Assembly (NCBI GenBank): GCA_905188195.1
Contig: CAJJKY010000001.1
Coordinates: 62,001 to 126,000, forward strand
Origin: Streptococcus parasanguinis
GTDB lineage: Bacteria; Bacillota; Bacilli; Lactobacillales; Streptococcaceae
DNA length: 64,000 nt
Direction of reading: 5' to 3'
Under the pieces are notes generated by a model, which had not been told where the DNA came from, made no database searches, and saw nothing but the letters and a program-made list of their open reading frames with translations. The position numbers and the translations under genes are program-made. Positions 25,188 to 34,900 of the stretch are shown here, in pieces (within the stretch, counting starts at the first letter, position 1; every line of letters begins with the position of its first letter).

Positions 25188-25514
25188 ATGCAAGGCGGAA
25201 GTTTGCTAATTATGCTCGTTCTTATGGTCGGTTTGATGTACTTCATGAGCCGTAGCCAAAAGAAACAGTACCAAAAACGGATGGAAAGTTTGAATAAACT
25301 TCAAAAAGGAAATGAAGTCATCACGATTGGTGGCTTGTACGGAACCATCGATGAAGTCGATACAGACCGCAAGACGGTTGTCTTGGATGTTGATGGTGTC
25401 TACCTGACCTTTGAATTGGGAGCGATCAAAACAGTTCTTCCTGTATCAGAAGGAATCTCAGCCGCTGCTACAGAAGGTGCTAGCTCAGATGCCGATTCAG
25501 CCATCGAAGAATAA
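25188..25514 (+). CDS. yajC: Preprotein translocase subunit YajC
   Basis: 108 residues with one N-terminal membrane helix (about 5-20), followed by the YajC signature (SQKKQYQKRMESLNKLQKG, then VITIGGLYGTIDEVD). YajC is an accessory subunit of the Sec translocon. The Ala/Ser/Asp/Glu-rich C-terminal tail (about 90-108) is low-complexity. Its own promoter and terminator flank it. The envelope-biogenesis block uppS-cdsA-eep-proS follows. Confidence 0.92.
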   Translation: MQGGSLLIMLVLMVGLMYFMSRSQKKQYQKRMESLNKLQKGNEVITIGGLYGTIDEVDTDRKTVVLDVDGVYLTFELGAIKTVLPVSEGISAAATEGASSDADSAIEE

Positions 25515-25524
25515 TCATCAAAGA

Positions 25525-25546
25525 AGAGGCAAAGGCCTCTTTTTTG
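25525..25546 (+). terminator. yajC terminator
   Basis: AGAGGC paired with GCCTCT around a 4-nt loop, then six T. Confidence 0.8.
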
Positions 25547-25627
25547 GTGGGCAAATAGGACGATGTGATGAAGGAAAGCCTTGCTGGTTCAAAAAAGAGG
25601 CCAGAGTCCCTATTTTATGGGGATTTA

Positions 25628-25636
25628 TGGTATAAT
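25628..25636 (+). promoter_or_regulatory. Extended -10 promoter of uppS
   Basis: TGGTATAAT (TATAAT at 25631-25636) gives an extended -10 about 33 bases before the uppS ATG. The -35 is weak. Confidence 0.65.
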
Positions 25637-25668
25637 GAAGCGATAAATATTGAAATAGGTAGAAAAAC

Positions 25669-26418
25669 ATGTTTCGTTTTAAGAAAAAAGAAAAAATCGA
25701 GATACCTTTAGAAGTCCCGAAACACATTGGGATCATTATGGATGGCAATGGTCGCTGGGCGAAAAAGCGGATGCAACCGCGCGTCTTCGGTCATAAGGCG
25801 GGGATGGAAGCTCTCCAAGAAGTGACGATTGCAGCAAAAAATATGGGGGTTCAGGTCTTGACTGTCTATGCCTTTTCTACGGAAAACTGGACACGCCCTG
25901 AAGATGAAGTCAAGTTCATCATGCACTTACCGGTCGAATTTTATGATCGTTTTGTCCCCGAATTGCATCGCAACAATGTCAAGATTCAAATGATCGGTGA
26001 TACCAAGAAATTACCAAAAGAAACGCTGGAGGCTTTGGAAAGAGCAGAAGCGATGACCCATCTCAATACAGGCTTGATCCTGAATTTCGCGCTCAATTAT
26101 GGTGGACGTGCTGAGATCACTCAGGCCGTGAAGCAGATCGCCCAAGAAGTCTTGGATGCGAAGTTTAGCCCAGAAGATATCACAGAAGAGATGATCGCAG
26201 ATTCTCTCTATACCGAGAGTTTGCCACGCGTCCTAAGGGATCCGGATTTGATTATCCGTACCAGCGGAGAGATCCGTTTGAGTAATTTCCTTCCTTGGCA
26301 GGCTGCTTATAGTGAGTTGTATTTCACAGATGTGATGTGGCCAGATTTTGGAGAGGAAGCACTACGAAGTGCCATAGTAGAATATAGCCATCGCCATCGG
26401 AGATTTGGTGGTGTTTAG
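25669..26418 (+). CDS. uppS: Undecaprenyl diphosphate synthase
   Basis: 249-residue cis-prenyltransferase that builds the C55 lipid carrier for peptidoglycan and teichoic acid synthesis. The catalytic Asp lies in MDGNGRWAK near residues 24-32. The STENWTRP motif and the C-terminal DLIIRTSGEIRLSNFLPWQ motif are intact. cdsA starts 6 bases after its stop, so uppS, cdsA, eep and proS probably form one transcript from the promoter at 25628. Confidence 0.96.
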   Translation: MFRFKKKEKIEIPLEVPKHIGIIMDGNGRWAKKRMQPRVFGHKAGMEALQEVTIAAKNMGVQVLTVYAFSTENWTRPEDEVKFIMHLPVEFYDRFVPELHRNNVKIQMIGDTKKLPKETLEALERAEAMTHLNTGLILNFALNYGGRAEITQAVKQIAQEVLDAKFSPEDITEEMIADSLYTESLPRVLRDPDLIIRTSGEIRLSNFLPWQAAYSELYFTDVMWPDFGEEALRSAIVEYSHRHRRFGGV

Positions 26419-26424
26419 GAGAAG

Positions 26425-27231
26425 ATGATGACGAAAGATTTACAAAAACGTGTGATTTTTGGAGGAATTGCCCTGCTCTTTTTCATTCCAACAGTAATGG
26501 TTGGAGGAGTGTTCTTCCAGATTGTGATTGGCTTGATCGCCATGCTAGGGGTTCATGAATTGCTCAAGATGAAGGGGCTTGAGACAGCGACTTTTGAAGG
26601 AGCGCTGGCCATGTTAGCGGCCTTCGTCCTGACTTTGCCGATCGAGGACTACCTCCCTTACCTTCCAGCAGATGGCAATATGATTGCCTATGGTCTGGTT
26701 GTCTTGATTCTCATGGGGACAACTGTTCTTGCTCAGAATTATAATTATGAAGATGTGGTCTACCCCATTGCGTCCAGCTTTTATGTTGGACTTGGCTTCC
26801 ATTCCTTAGTAGATGCGCGAATTGCTGGTATTGATAAGGTTTTGTTAGCCCTCTTTATTGTCTGGGCTACAGATTCAGGTGCTTATCTGGTAGGAAGCCG
26901 GTTTGGGAAACGCAAGCTCATGCCTGCGGTTTCTCCTAATAAAACGATTGAAGGCAGTCTTGGGGGAATCTTGTCTGCAGTAGCGGTAACTGTGATCTAT
27001 ATGATCGTGGATCGTTCTGTGGCGGGTGGACATGGTTTTCTTGCGATGATCTTCTTTACCATCCTCTTTAGTATTGCAGGTCAGTTTGGCGACCTCGTAG
27101 AGAGTGCGATTAAACGCCACTTCGGTGTGAAAGATTCTGGAAAATTTATTCCAGGACATGGTGGTGTTCTAGACCGCTTTGATAGTTTGATTTTTGTCTT
27201 TCCCTTGATGCATTTCTTGGGCTTATTCTAA
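26425..27231 (+). CDS. cdsA: Phosphatidate cytidylyltransferase
   Basis: 268-residue polytopic membrane enzyme that makes CDP-diacylglycerol from phosphatidic acid and CTP. The C-terminal CDS signature (SAIKRHFGVKDSGKF...HGGVLDRFDS) is intact at about 225-260. AGGAG precedes two consecutive ATG codons (26425 and 26428), either of which could be used. It lies between uppS and eep, the usual order in streptococci. Confidence 0.95.
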   Translation: MMTKDLQKRVIFGGIALLFFIPTVMVGGVFFQIVIGLIAMLGVHELLKMKGLETATFEGALAMLAAFVLTLPIEDYLPYLPADGNMIAYGLVVLILMGTTVLAQNYNYEDVVYPIASSFYVGLGFHSLVDARIAGIDKVLLALFIVWATDSGAYLVGSRFGKRKLMPAVSPNKTIEGSLGGILSAVAVTVIYMIVDRSVAGGHGFLAMIFFTILFSIAGQFGDLVESAIKRHFGVKDSGKFIPGHGGVLDRFDSLIFVFPLMHFLGLF

Positions 27232-27267
27232 GACAGAAGTGATAGAAAGGAAACCACATATAGAACG

Positions 27268-28527
27268 ATGCAGTTTATTGCCTTTATTGTTATTTTTGGA
27301 GTGATCGTTCTCGTTCACGAGTTTGGTCATTTCTATTTTGCAAAAAAATCGGGCATCCTGGTGCGAGAATTCTCGATCGGGATGGGTCCCAAGATCTTTG
27401 CCCATATTGGTCAAGATGGAACAGCCTATACGATTCGCATTCTACCTTTAGGTGGCTATGTTCGTATGGCTGGCTGGGGTGAGGACACAACTGAGATTAA
27501 AACCGGAACGCCTGTCAGCTTGACGCTAAATGAGGCTGGTAAGGTCGTCCGGATCAATCTTTCAGGAAAGAATCTGGATCAGACAGCCCTTCCCATGAAT
27601 GTTACCCAGTTTGACTTTGAAGAGAAATTAGAAATCACGGGCTTGGTTCTCGATGAGACCAAGACTTATGATGTCGATCATGATGCGACTATTGTTGAGG
27701 AAGATGGGACAGAAGTGCGGATTGCGCCGAGAGATGTTCAGTATCAGAATGCCAGCATTTGGGGACGGTTGATCACCAACTTTGCGGGTCCTATGAACAA
27801 CTTTATCCTCAGTATTGTCGTCTATTCACTCTTAGCCTTTATGCGCGGTGGTGCGATTGATTACTACAGCAACAATGTTCAGGTGGCACCCGATGGGGCG
27901 CTAGCTAAGGTTGGTGTTAAAAGCAATGTTCAGATCCTTCAAGTCAATAACGATACCGTTAGCAACTGGGATGAGCTGACAGATGCTGTCGAGAAAGCAA
28001 CCAAGGACAGCAAGACGGCTCCTGAATTGACCCTGAAAGTCAAGACAGACGGCCAAGAAAAAGAAGTCAAAGTGAAGCCAACCAAGTCAGGGAATCGTTA
28101 CTATTTGGGTGTGACAAACGGCCTCAAGACAGGTTTTGTGGATAAACTCTTGTCTGGTTTTACAGATACCTGGAATACAGCGACACGGATTTTGGGAGCT
28201 TTGAAAGATATCATTTTCCACTTTAGTCTCAATAAACTAGGTGGACCGGTTGCCATCTACAATGCCAGCTCACAAGCTGCTCAATTAGGGATTCCGGCAG
28301 TCTTATCTCTTATGGCTATGCTCTCTATTAATATTGGGATCTTCAATCTAATCCCGATTCCCGCTTTGGATGGAGGAAAAATCTTGATCAATTTGATCGA
28401 GGTCGTCCGGAGAAAGCCACTGAAACAAGAAGTAGAAACCTATATGACGCTTGCAGGTGTAGCTGTAATGGTTATTTTGATGATTGCTGTCACCTGGAAT
28501 GATATTATGAAATTATTTTTGAAATAG
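27268..28527 (+). CDS. eep: Site-2 intramembrane metalloprotease Eep/RseP
   Basis: 419-residue site-2 protease. The zinc motif HEFGH is at residues 17-21 in the first membrane helix. A PDZ-like domain lies around 200-290, and the second metal ligand is in the NLIPIPALDGG motif near 370. Eep trims signal-peptide remnants, which in streptococci and enterococci releases peptide pheromones, and cleaves membrane anti-sigma factors. The SD (AGAAAGGA) lies rather far from the ATG, so initiation may be weak. It is followed 15 bases later by proS. Confidence 0.94.
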   Translation: MQFIAFIVIFGVIVLVHEFGHFYFAKKSGILVREFSIGMGPKIFAHIGQDGTAYTIRILPLGGYVRMAGWGEDTTEIKTGTPVSLTLNEAGKVVRINLSGKNLDQTALPMNVTQFDFEEKLEITGLVLDETKTYDVDHDATIVEEDGTEVRIAPRDVQYQNASIWGRLITNFAGPMNNFILSIVVYSLLAFMRGGAIDYYSNNVQVAPDGALAKVGVKSNVQILQVNNDTVSNWDELTDAVEKATKDSKTAPELTLKVKTDGQEKEVKVKPTKSGNRYYLGVTNGLKTGFVDKLLSGFTDTWNTATRILGALKDIIFHFSLNKLGGPVAIYNASSQAAQLGIPAVLSLMAMLSINIGIFNLIPIPALDGGKILINLIEVVRRKPLKQEVETYMTLAGVAVMVILMIAVTWNDIMKLFLK

Positions 28528-28542
28528 AAAAGGATATTGTCC

Positions 28543-30393
28543 ATGAAACAAAGTAAAATGTTGATTCCAACGCTTCGCGAAATGCCAAGCGATGCCCAAG
28601 TCATTAGCCATGCTTTGATGTTGCGTGCAGGTTATGTTCGCCAAGTATCAGCGGGGGTCTATTCTTATCTGCCCTTAGCAAATCGAGTAATTGAAAAAGC
28701 AAAAGGCATCATGCGCCAAGAATTCGAAAAAATTGGAGCAGTAGAAATGCTTGCTCCAGCCCTTTTGAGTGCGGATCTCTGGCGTGAATCTGGTCGTTAC
28801 GAAACTTACGGGGAAGATCTTTATAAGTTGAAAAACCGTGAAGGCTCTGACTTTATCTTAGGTCCAACTCACGAAGAAACCTTTACCGCTATTGTGCGCG
28901 ACTCAGTAAAATCTTACAAACAATTGCCGTTGAATCTTTACCAAATTCAACCAAAATACCGTGATGAAAAACGCCCGCGGAACGGTCTTCTTCGGACCCG
29001 TGAGTTCATCATGAAAGACGGTTATAGCTTCCATGCTAACTACGATAGCTTGGATATCACTTATGATGAATACAAGGCAGCTTATGAGCGAATCTTCACC
29101 CGCAGTGGTATCGACTACAAAGCCATCATCGGTGATGGTGGTGCTATGGGCGGAAAAGATAGCCAAGAGTTTATGGCTGTTACGCCTGCTCGTACAGACT
29201 TGGACCGTTGGGTTGTTTTAGACAAATCGGTGGCTTCCTTTGATGAGATCCCAGCAGAAGTCCAAGAAGAAATCAAAGCAGAATTGCTCAAATGGATGGT
29301 CTCTGGTGAAGATACCATTGCCTATTCAAGTGAATCAACCTATGCTGCCAACTTGGAGATGGCTACTAACGAATACAAGCCAAGTAACCGTGTCGTAGCG
29401 GAAGAAGAAGTGAAACGCGTGGAAACACCAGGTGTCAAATCGATTGATGAAGTAGCTGCATTCTTGAATGTTCCAGAAGAAGCTACTATCAAGACTTTGG
29501 TTTACATCGCAGATGGTGAGCCTGTTGTTGCCCTTCTCGTAGGTAATGATCAGCTCAATGAAGTGAAGTTGAAAAACCACCTCGGCGCAGACTTCTTTGA
29601 ACCTGCAACCGAAGTGGAAGTGAAAGAATTATTGGGAGCTGATTTTGGCTCTCTCGGTCCAGTAGATCTTCCTGAAAATGTTAAGATTATCGCAGACCGC
29701 AAGGTCCAAGACAGCCGCAATGCAGTAGTCGGTGCCAATGAAACAGGCTACCACTTGACTGGTGTCAACCCAGGACGTGACTTTACTGCAGAATACGTTG
29801 ATATCCGTGAAGTTCGTGAAGGCGAAATCTCACCAGATGGGAAAGGAGTCTTGAACTTTGCACGTGGGATCGAAATCGGTCACATTTTCAAACTCGGCAC
29901 ACGCTACTCCGCTAGCATGGGAGCAGATGTCTTGGACGAAAACGGTCGTGCGGTTCCAATCATCATGGGATGCTACGGAATCGGTGTCAGCCGTCTTCTT
30001 TCAGCCGTTATGGAGCAACATGCTCGCCTCTTTGTCAATAAGACTCCAAAAGGGGAGTACCGTTACGCTTGGGGAATTAACTTCCCTAAAGAATTGGCGC
30101 CATTTGATGTGCACTTGATTCCAGTCAATGTCAAGGATGAAGCGAGTCTTGCTTTGACCGATCGGATCGAAGAAGCCTTGGTGAATAAAGGCTACGAAGT
30201 CTTGGTGGATGACCGAAATGAACGCGCTGGTGTCAAATTCAGCGATAGTGATTTGATCGGACTTCCAATCCGCGTAACAGTTGGTAAAAAAGCAGCTGAA
30301 GGCATCGTTGAAGTGAAAATCAAAGCGACAGGAGATACCATCGAAGTTCATGCGGACAATCTCCTTGAAACTCTTTCAATCTTGAACAAATAA
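28543..30393 (+). CDS. proS: Prolyl-tRNA synthetase, bacterial type
   Basis: 616 residues from ATG 28543 (AAAGGA upstream; a TTG 6 bases earlier is in frame). Class II motifs are present: RNGLLRTREFIMKD near 145-158 and the motif 3 region GCYGIGVSRL near residue 478. The YbaK-like editing domain is inserted at about 235-390, so this is the bacterial form that clears Ala-tRNAPro. The C-terminal anticodon-binding domain is complete. It ends the operon, with a bidirectional terminator after it. Confidence 0.97.
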   Translation: MKQSKMLIPTLREMPSDAQVISHALMLRAGYVRQVSAGVYSYLPLANRVIEKAKGIMRQEFEKIGAVEMLAPALLSADLWRESGRYETYGEDLYKLKNREGSDFILGPTHEETFTAIVRDSVKSYKQLPLNLYQIQPKYRDEKRPRNGLLRTREFIMKDGYSFHANYDSLDITYDEYKAAYERIFTRSGIDYKAIIGDGGAMGGKDSQEFMAVTPARTDLDRWVVLDKSVASFDEIPAEVQEEIKAELLKWMVSGEDTIAYSSESTYAANLEMATNEYKPSNRVVAEEEVKRVETPGVKSIDEVAAFLNVPEEATIKTLVYIADGEPVVALLVGNDQLNEVKLKNHLGADFFEPATEVEVKELLGADFGSLGPVDLPENVKIIADRKVQDSRNAVVGANETGYHLTGVNPGRDFTAEYVDIREVREGEISPDGKGVLNFARGIEIGHIFKLGTRYSASMGADVLDENGRAVPIIMGCYGIGVSRLLSAVMEQHARLFVNKTPKGEYRYAWGINFPKELAPFDVHLIPVNVKDEASLALTDRIEEALVNKGYEVLVDDRNERAGVKFSDSDLIGLPIRVTVGKKAAEGIVEVKIKATGDTIEVHADNLLETLSILNK

Positions 30394-30398
30394 GAAAA

Positions 30399-30448
30399 AG
30401 CTTTCTGAGCTCTCACCAGTGTGGTGATGAAACTCAGGAAGCTCTTTT
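30399..30448. terminator. Bidirectional terminator between proS and the lipoprotein gene
   Basis: AGCTTTCTGAG 30399-30409 pairs with CTCAGGAAGCT 30433-30443 (one G-T pair), with an inner CACCA/TGGTG hairpin. A run to the left, T run to the right. Confidence 0.85.
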
Positions 30449-31008
30449 TATTTTTCTTCTTTAAGGCCTTGATCTTTGAAATAGGTAAAGAGATCTTGAG
30501 GTTTGCCATTGAGGTATTTCTTGAACTCAGCTGTTTCTTCCTCCCCTTGATCCCCGTAGATGGAAGCAAACTCATCTTTCTTGATTTTTGAGAAGTCAGC
30601 TTGTAAGACCTTGGCATAGGATTGTTTATCTTTCGAAATTTGAATGCGGAAGCTAAGACCAGGCTTGCCATTTAAGCTTTTATAGATATCGCTATGTTCT
30701 AATTCTTCTTGGTAGATTTCCTTTAACTCGGAAAGATCCATGTCTTGCAAATCTGAGGAAATGGGTTCAAAACTAAGAAAAGTAAAAGAGACAATTTCAT
30801 CTTTTTTGTAGCCGATTTGAATTTTGTTTTGATGGTGATCGTTAAGTTCTGTGGAGAAAGTTTTGGTTCGAACGTTCTCTTCTTTTTCTTTTTTCACTTG
30901 GGAAGTGCTTTGGCTAGATGTTGTTGAAGCTTTTCCTTTTTCTGCTTGGCCCTGGCTACATGCAGTGAGGGCTAGGAGGCAGATAGAGGTCAATAATATT
31001 TTTTTCAT
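30448..31008 (-). CDS. Uncharacterised lipoprotein (possibly DUF1307/YehR-like)
   Basis: 186 residues with a lipoprotein signal (lipobox LTAC, Cys near 17) and a Ser/Thr/Lys-rich linker to about residue 45, then a compact domain. The mature domain resembles small YehR/DUF1307-type lipoproteins in length and layout, but I see no diagnostic motif. It is monocistronic on the minus strand with promoter TTTTCA-N17-TATAAT (31098-31070, extended TGG -10). It lies next to the T7SS locus but is transcribed away from it. Confidence 0.6.
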   Translation of the reverse strand: MKKILLTSICLLALTACSQGQAEKGKASTTSSQSTSQVKKEKEENVRTKTFSTELNDHHQNKIQIGYKKDEIVSFTFLSFEPISSDLQDMDLSELKEIYQEELEHSDIYKSLNGKPGLSFRIQISKDKQSYAKVLQADFSKIKKDEFASIYGDQGEEETAEFKKYLNGKPQDLFTYFKDQGLKEEK

Positions 31009-31069
31009 AGAAACTCCTTATAGGTTAATGGTGTTCGATCTTGTATGAAACAAGTTTTGAACAGGTTTC

Positions 31070-31098
31070 ATTATACCATAAAAGTTTTAAAAATGAAA
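31070..31098 (-). promoter_or_regulatory. Promoter of the minus-strand lipoprotein gene
   Basis: On the minus strand, TTTTCA and extended -10 TGGTATAAT (TATAAT 31075-31070) with a 17-bp spacer. Confidence 0.65.
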
Positions 31099-31273
31099 AA
31101 ATATACAAAAATCTTCAAAATTTGCTTTTAAAAACACCTAAAATCAACAATTTTTATCTATGTGTTGAGTTAATGTAAAAGGACAGAGTGTCTTCTTTTC
31201 TTTCCAGAAATAATACTAGTTGGAGACTACTGGGGCAAGGAATTCAGAAAATATATTACAGGTTTGTGACAAA

Positions 31274-31364
31274 ATGTTACACAATTGTAACAAAGTTACA
31301 ATGTTTTATCAGTTAGCCCTCTAAACTTGACATTCTGGCAATATTTCATTAAGATATTTTTAAG
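31274..31364 (+). promoter_or_regulatory. esxA promoter region with WalR-like and CiaR-like sites
   Basis: The three-block motif ATGTTACA 31274-31281, TTGTAAC 31285-31291, CAATGTTTT 31299-31307 lies upstream of TTGACA 31327-31332 and TAAGAT 31350-31355 (17-bp spacer). TGTTAC-N5-TGTAAC at 31275-31291 fits the WalR/VicR consensus TGTWAH-N5-TGTWAH. ATTAAG-N5-TTTAAG at 31348-31364 fits the CiaR consensus and overlaps the -10. The rest of 31100-31273 is AT-rich without a recognisable feature. Confidence 0.5.
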
Positions 31365-31486
31365 TAAATAATACAAAAAGGGAGCAAAAGGTAAAATATA
31401 CAGTTATCTGGCATTTTACTAATTCGTACTAAAATGTATTGTTTATGAAAAAAAATATAAGGGTATCAGCCCAAAAGGAGAAACAT

Positions 31487-31774
31487 ATGGCTCAAATTAA
31501 ATTAACTCCAGAAGAACTACGTCAATCAGCACAACGCTATGCACAAGGTTCTCAAGAAATCGATCAAATCCTTAACACTTTGACTCATGAACAACAAGTC
31601 ATCGACGCAAACTGGGATGGATCTGCATTTGATAGCTTTGAAGCACAATTCAACGAATTGTCTCCAAAAATCAAACAATTCGCTCAATTGTTGGAAGACA
31701 TCAACGCTCAATTGATCAAAGTTGCTGATATCGTTGAACAAACTGACCAAGATATCGCTGCACAAATCCACTAA
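31487..31774 (+). CDS. esxA: WXG100 protein EsxA
   Basis: 95 residues from ATG 31487, with AAAGGAGAAA as RBS (an upstream in-frame ATG at 31439 lacks a good RBS and would break the family length). This is the small secreted helical-hairpin protein of type VIIb systems. The turn motif is Trp43-Asp-Gly45, and the C-terminal part (VEQTDQDIA) supplies a helical secretion signal. EsxA is both substrate and needed part of the machine. It is followed by two terminator-like hairpins, so it is probably expressed in excess over the downstream secretion genes. Confidence 0.95.
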   Translation: MAQIKLTPEELRQSAQRYAQGSQEIDQILNTLTHEQQVIDANWDGSAFDSFEAQFNELSPKIKQFAQLLEDINAQLIKVADIVEQTDQDIAAQIH

Positions 31775-31786
31775 GATAGTCTTGGA

Positions 31787-31822
31787 GGTGATCTTACTTC
31801 TTGTAGGTAGATCACCCTTTTG
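31787..31822 (+). terminator. Terminator 1 after esxA
   Basis: GGTGATCT 31787-31794 pairs with AGATCACC 31809-31816, then TTTT. Confidence 0.75.
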
Positions 31823-31840
31823 TCTTTTGATATATAGAAA

Positions 31841-31878
31841 ATAGGGGTTAGATTCTTAATTCCTAACCCCTATTTTGT
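31841..31878 (+). terminator. Terminator 2 between esxA and esaA
   Basis: ATAGGGGTTAG 31841-31851 pairs perfectly with CTAACCCCTAT 31863-31873, then TTTT. The two hairpins in series would strongly reduce read-through into esaA. Confidence 0.75.
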
Positions 31879-31905
31879 ATCTATGAATTAGAAAAAGGAA
31901 AAGGT

Positions 31906-34900
31906 ATGGAAGTTAAAAATAAAAAATGGTTAAAATACATCGGTCAGAGTGCGGTTGTGCTCCTTTTGATGGGATCTGTCGTGGGTCTTTATACGACGGT
32001 TCAAAAGGACCAAAAGCAAAACGAAGCCAAGACTGTGCAAACGACAGAAAACACCAAGCTCAATATTGCGGTTGTCAATGAAGACAAGGCGGTCAAACTG
32101 AATGATAAAGAATACAACCTTGGGGCTAGCTATGTAAAGAATATCGAGCGGGATAATTCGCAAAACTGGTCTGTACTCCCTCGTGGAGCTGCTGAGTCAG
32201 GGCTTGCAGATGGCAAGTACCAGTTGATGATCGTTATTCCAAGTGATTTCTCAGAGAAGGTCTTGGAAGTGAACGCGGTTAATGCAGAGAAGACAACGGT
32301 GACGTATAAGGTCAATGCGGCTGGAAATTCTCAGGTTGAGAACGAGGCTAATAAAGTCGCTAAAGATATTGTTTCAGACTTGAATAGTCAATTGGTTGAT
32401 ATGTATATGGTCAGCATTTTGAGCAACCTTTATACAGCTCAGAAGAACGTGGAAACAAGTAACAAGATCCAATCGACCAACATTGGTTCATACCGGAGTA
32501 ACTTATTGGCTTCAGCTTTAGATTCGAAGAATATCTTTCCAAGTCTCTATAGCTTGTCTACGTCATCTGTTGAGTCGAACAATGCCTTGAAGACAGTCCT
32601 TGAGTCTTATACACAGGCTTTTGATCAATTGACCCAATCTCAGGATCAGTACGGTCAAAACTTCGACACATTGATCAAACAACGCTCTGAGGACAAGATC
32701 AGTCATGAAGAGTTCATGAACCAGCTGATGTCTATGAACCAGTCTGTTGTCAGTGAAAAGACCCAAGAGTTGTATAAGAATCTACAACAAAACCAAGAAG
32801 CAATTACCAAACAATTGAGTCAACCAACTGAAACAGAAGGAGATGCTTCAGGTACCAAGACCTATGCAGGCTTGACAAAAGATGTGAATGATCGTGTGGC
32901 AGACCTCGAAAAAGGGATCAAGGCAGAACGCGACAAATTAGATGAGCACGAAAAGAACATCGAGTCTTCTGTAAAAGAGAAGATCCTTGACTACTATGGT
33001 CTAAAAGAAGGAGACAAAGTCACTCTTCATACCTTGCTTGGAAAGCCAAAAATCGAAACTATCAGCAAGGCTCGAGATAAAGCGGATGATGACATTCGTC
33101 AAGCAATTGAAAAACTTCCGTCTTTAGATCCTGCTAGTCTGAATTTGAATAAGTATGGAAATCTCAACGCAGCGATTGATTTTGATAGTGCTTTTGCTGG
33201 AACGAAGGCGCAAGCAAAAGGAAATGCCGATGAATTAAAACGATTGGCTGCAGAAGTGGATGCCAAATTAACGGCAGTTGCGGATGTCCTTAATGCTAAA
33301 TCTGGGAAACAGAAAGTTAGTATTCATGTCCCTGCAGGGGTCAAGGTTGATACTTGGACCTATGATGGACAGACTTATGCAGGCAGTGGTGAGCAGGAAG
33401 TCGAACTGAAAGATGGCAAACAAATTCAAATTCACCTTGTTGAAGATGGAGGAGCTATGCCAAGCGCGATTGATGTTGAAGTCCTTGTGAATGGGGTTTC
33501 TTCAACCAGTGTGACCGTATCTGCAGAAGATTTGAAAACAGCGGTTGCTAACTACGCATCGAAAGCTAGTGAAATCGCCTTGGATTATCAACGCGCAGGA
33601 GCATTGATCAATGCCTACTACCCAGAAGATGACAACCATGTTCGTCATTCACTCTATGATCCAATCGAAGATATGGATTTGACAAACGCTTTGGTCGACA
33701 TCGTGAAGGCTGCTGTTTCAAGTAACATGAAGGACTACCGTAAGAGCATTGAAACGGATGAATCTGGGGATGCAACGAAGAGTGTGAAAGCCCAGTTAGA
33801 TGGTACCCTTAAACAGTTGCAAGACTTGGGACCACAATTGCAGGCCAATCTTCAAGCAATCGAAAACACTAACAAAGATCTAACCCAAAATATCAATGAT
33901 CAATTGACGCAATATGCAGATCTTCAAAAACGTTTAGAAGAGATCTCAAAAGCGCAAGAAACAGTGACACAGGCTCAAACCAAGACCGATGCAGATTTGT
34001 CAGCTCTTGGTTCTGAATACACGTCATTATTGAGCTCGACAGAAGGCGTTAAGAGCTCATCTCGTAGCAATGTAGAAGCGGCTAACTCTACCAATGAAAT
34101 CTTTAGTCAATTGAACAAAGAATTGGAAAAAGCTCAAGGCAATACAGAGAAATTGTCTAGCAATGCCGAGAGCTTGATGGGTGAATTCGACAAGGAATTG
34201 TCTGAAAACGGGAACTTCGTCGAAGCCTTTCGTAAAGTCTTCAACAATGCCTATGAAAACGGAGTACCGAATGAAGTCTTGCTCGACTTCTTGTCAAATC
34301 CAGTTGCAGAGAAATCGTCTTCTGTGAAAGCAACCATCAACGTCTACCGTCCATTTATCTGGATCTTTATGTTGGAAGTCTTGAGCCTCTTCACAGCTTA
34401 TCTCTTTGCGACTCAACCAATCATTCGCAAGGTTAAGGATCGTTTCAAACTCGATCGTTTGCAAGAATCAGATCTCTTGTCTGTCGGTGTTCTTGTGGGA
34501 CTTTCTCTCATCCTTGGACTGGTGATCGGAATGATTTCAAGTATTCAACTCTCTGTTGGTCGTGAATATGTACCTTCATGGGTATTCTTAGCGGTTCTAG
34601 CAAGCTTTGTCTTGGTACAACTGCAATACCTTCTCTTGAAACACTTCCGTGTGATTGGAATGGGACTGGCCTTCTTCATGTTGATCAGCTATGTCTACCT
34701 ATCAAGTGCGATCGGAACGACCGCGACCTTGTCAGGCCTTCCAGCAATGGTGAAAAATGTCAACCTCCTTTCTATTTTAGAAGGACAGTTTGCGGGTTAC
34801 TTTGATGGACAAACAGCCGGTATCGGCGTCTTCTTCGGATTGTTGGTCTTCTTCGGCCTTTTGGCAGTTGCCAATATCTTCATTCCTAAGAAGTTTACTC

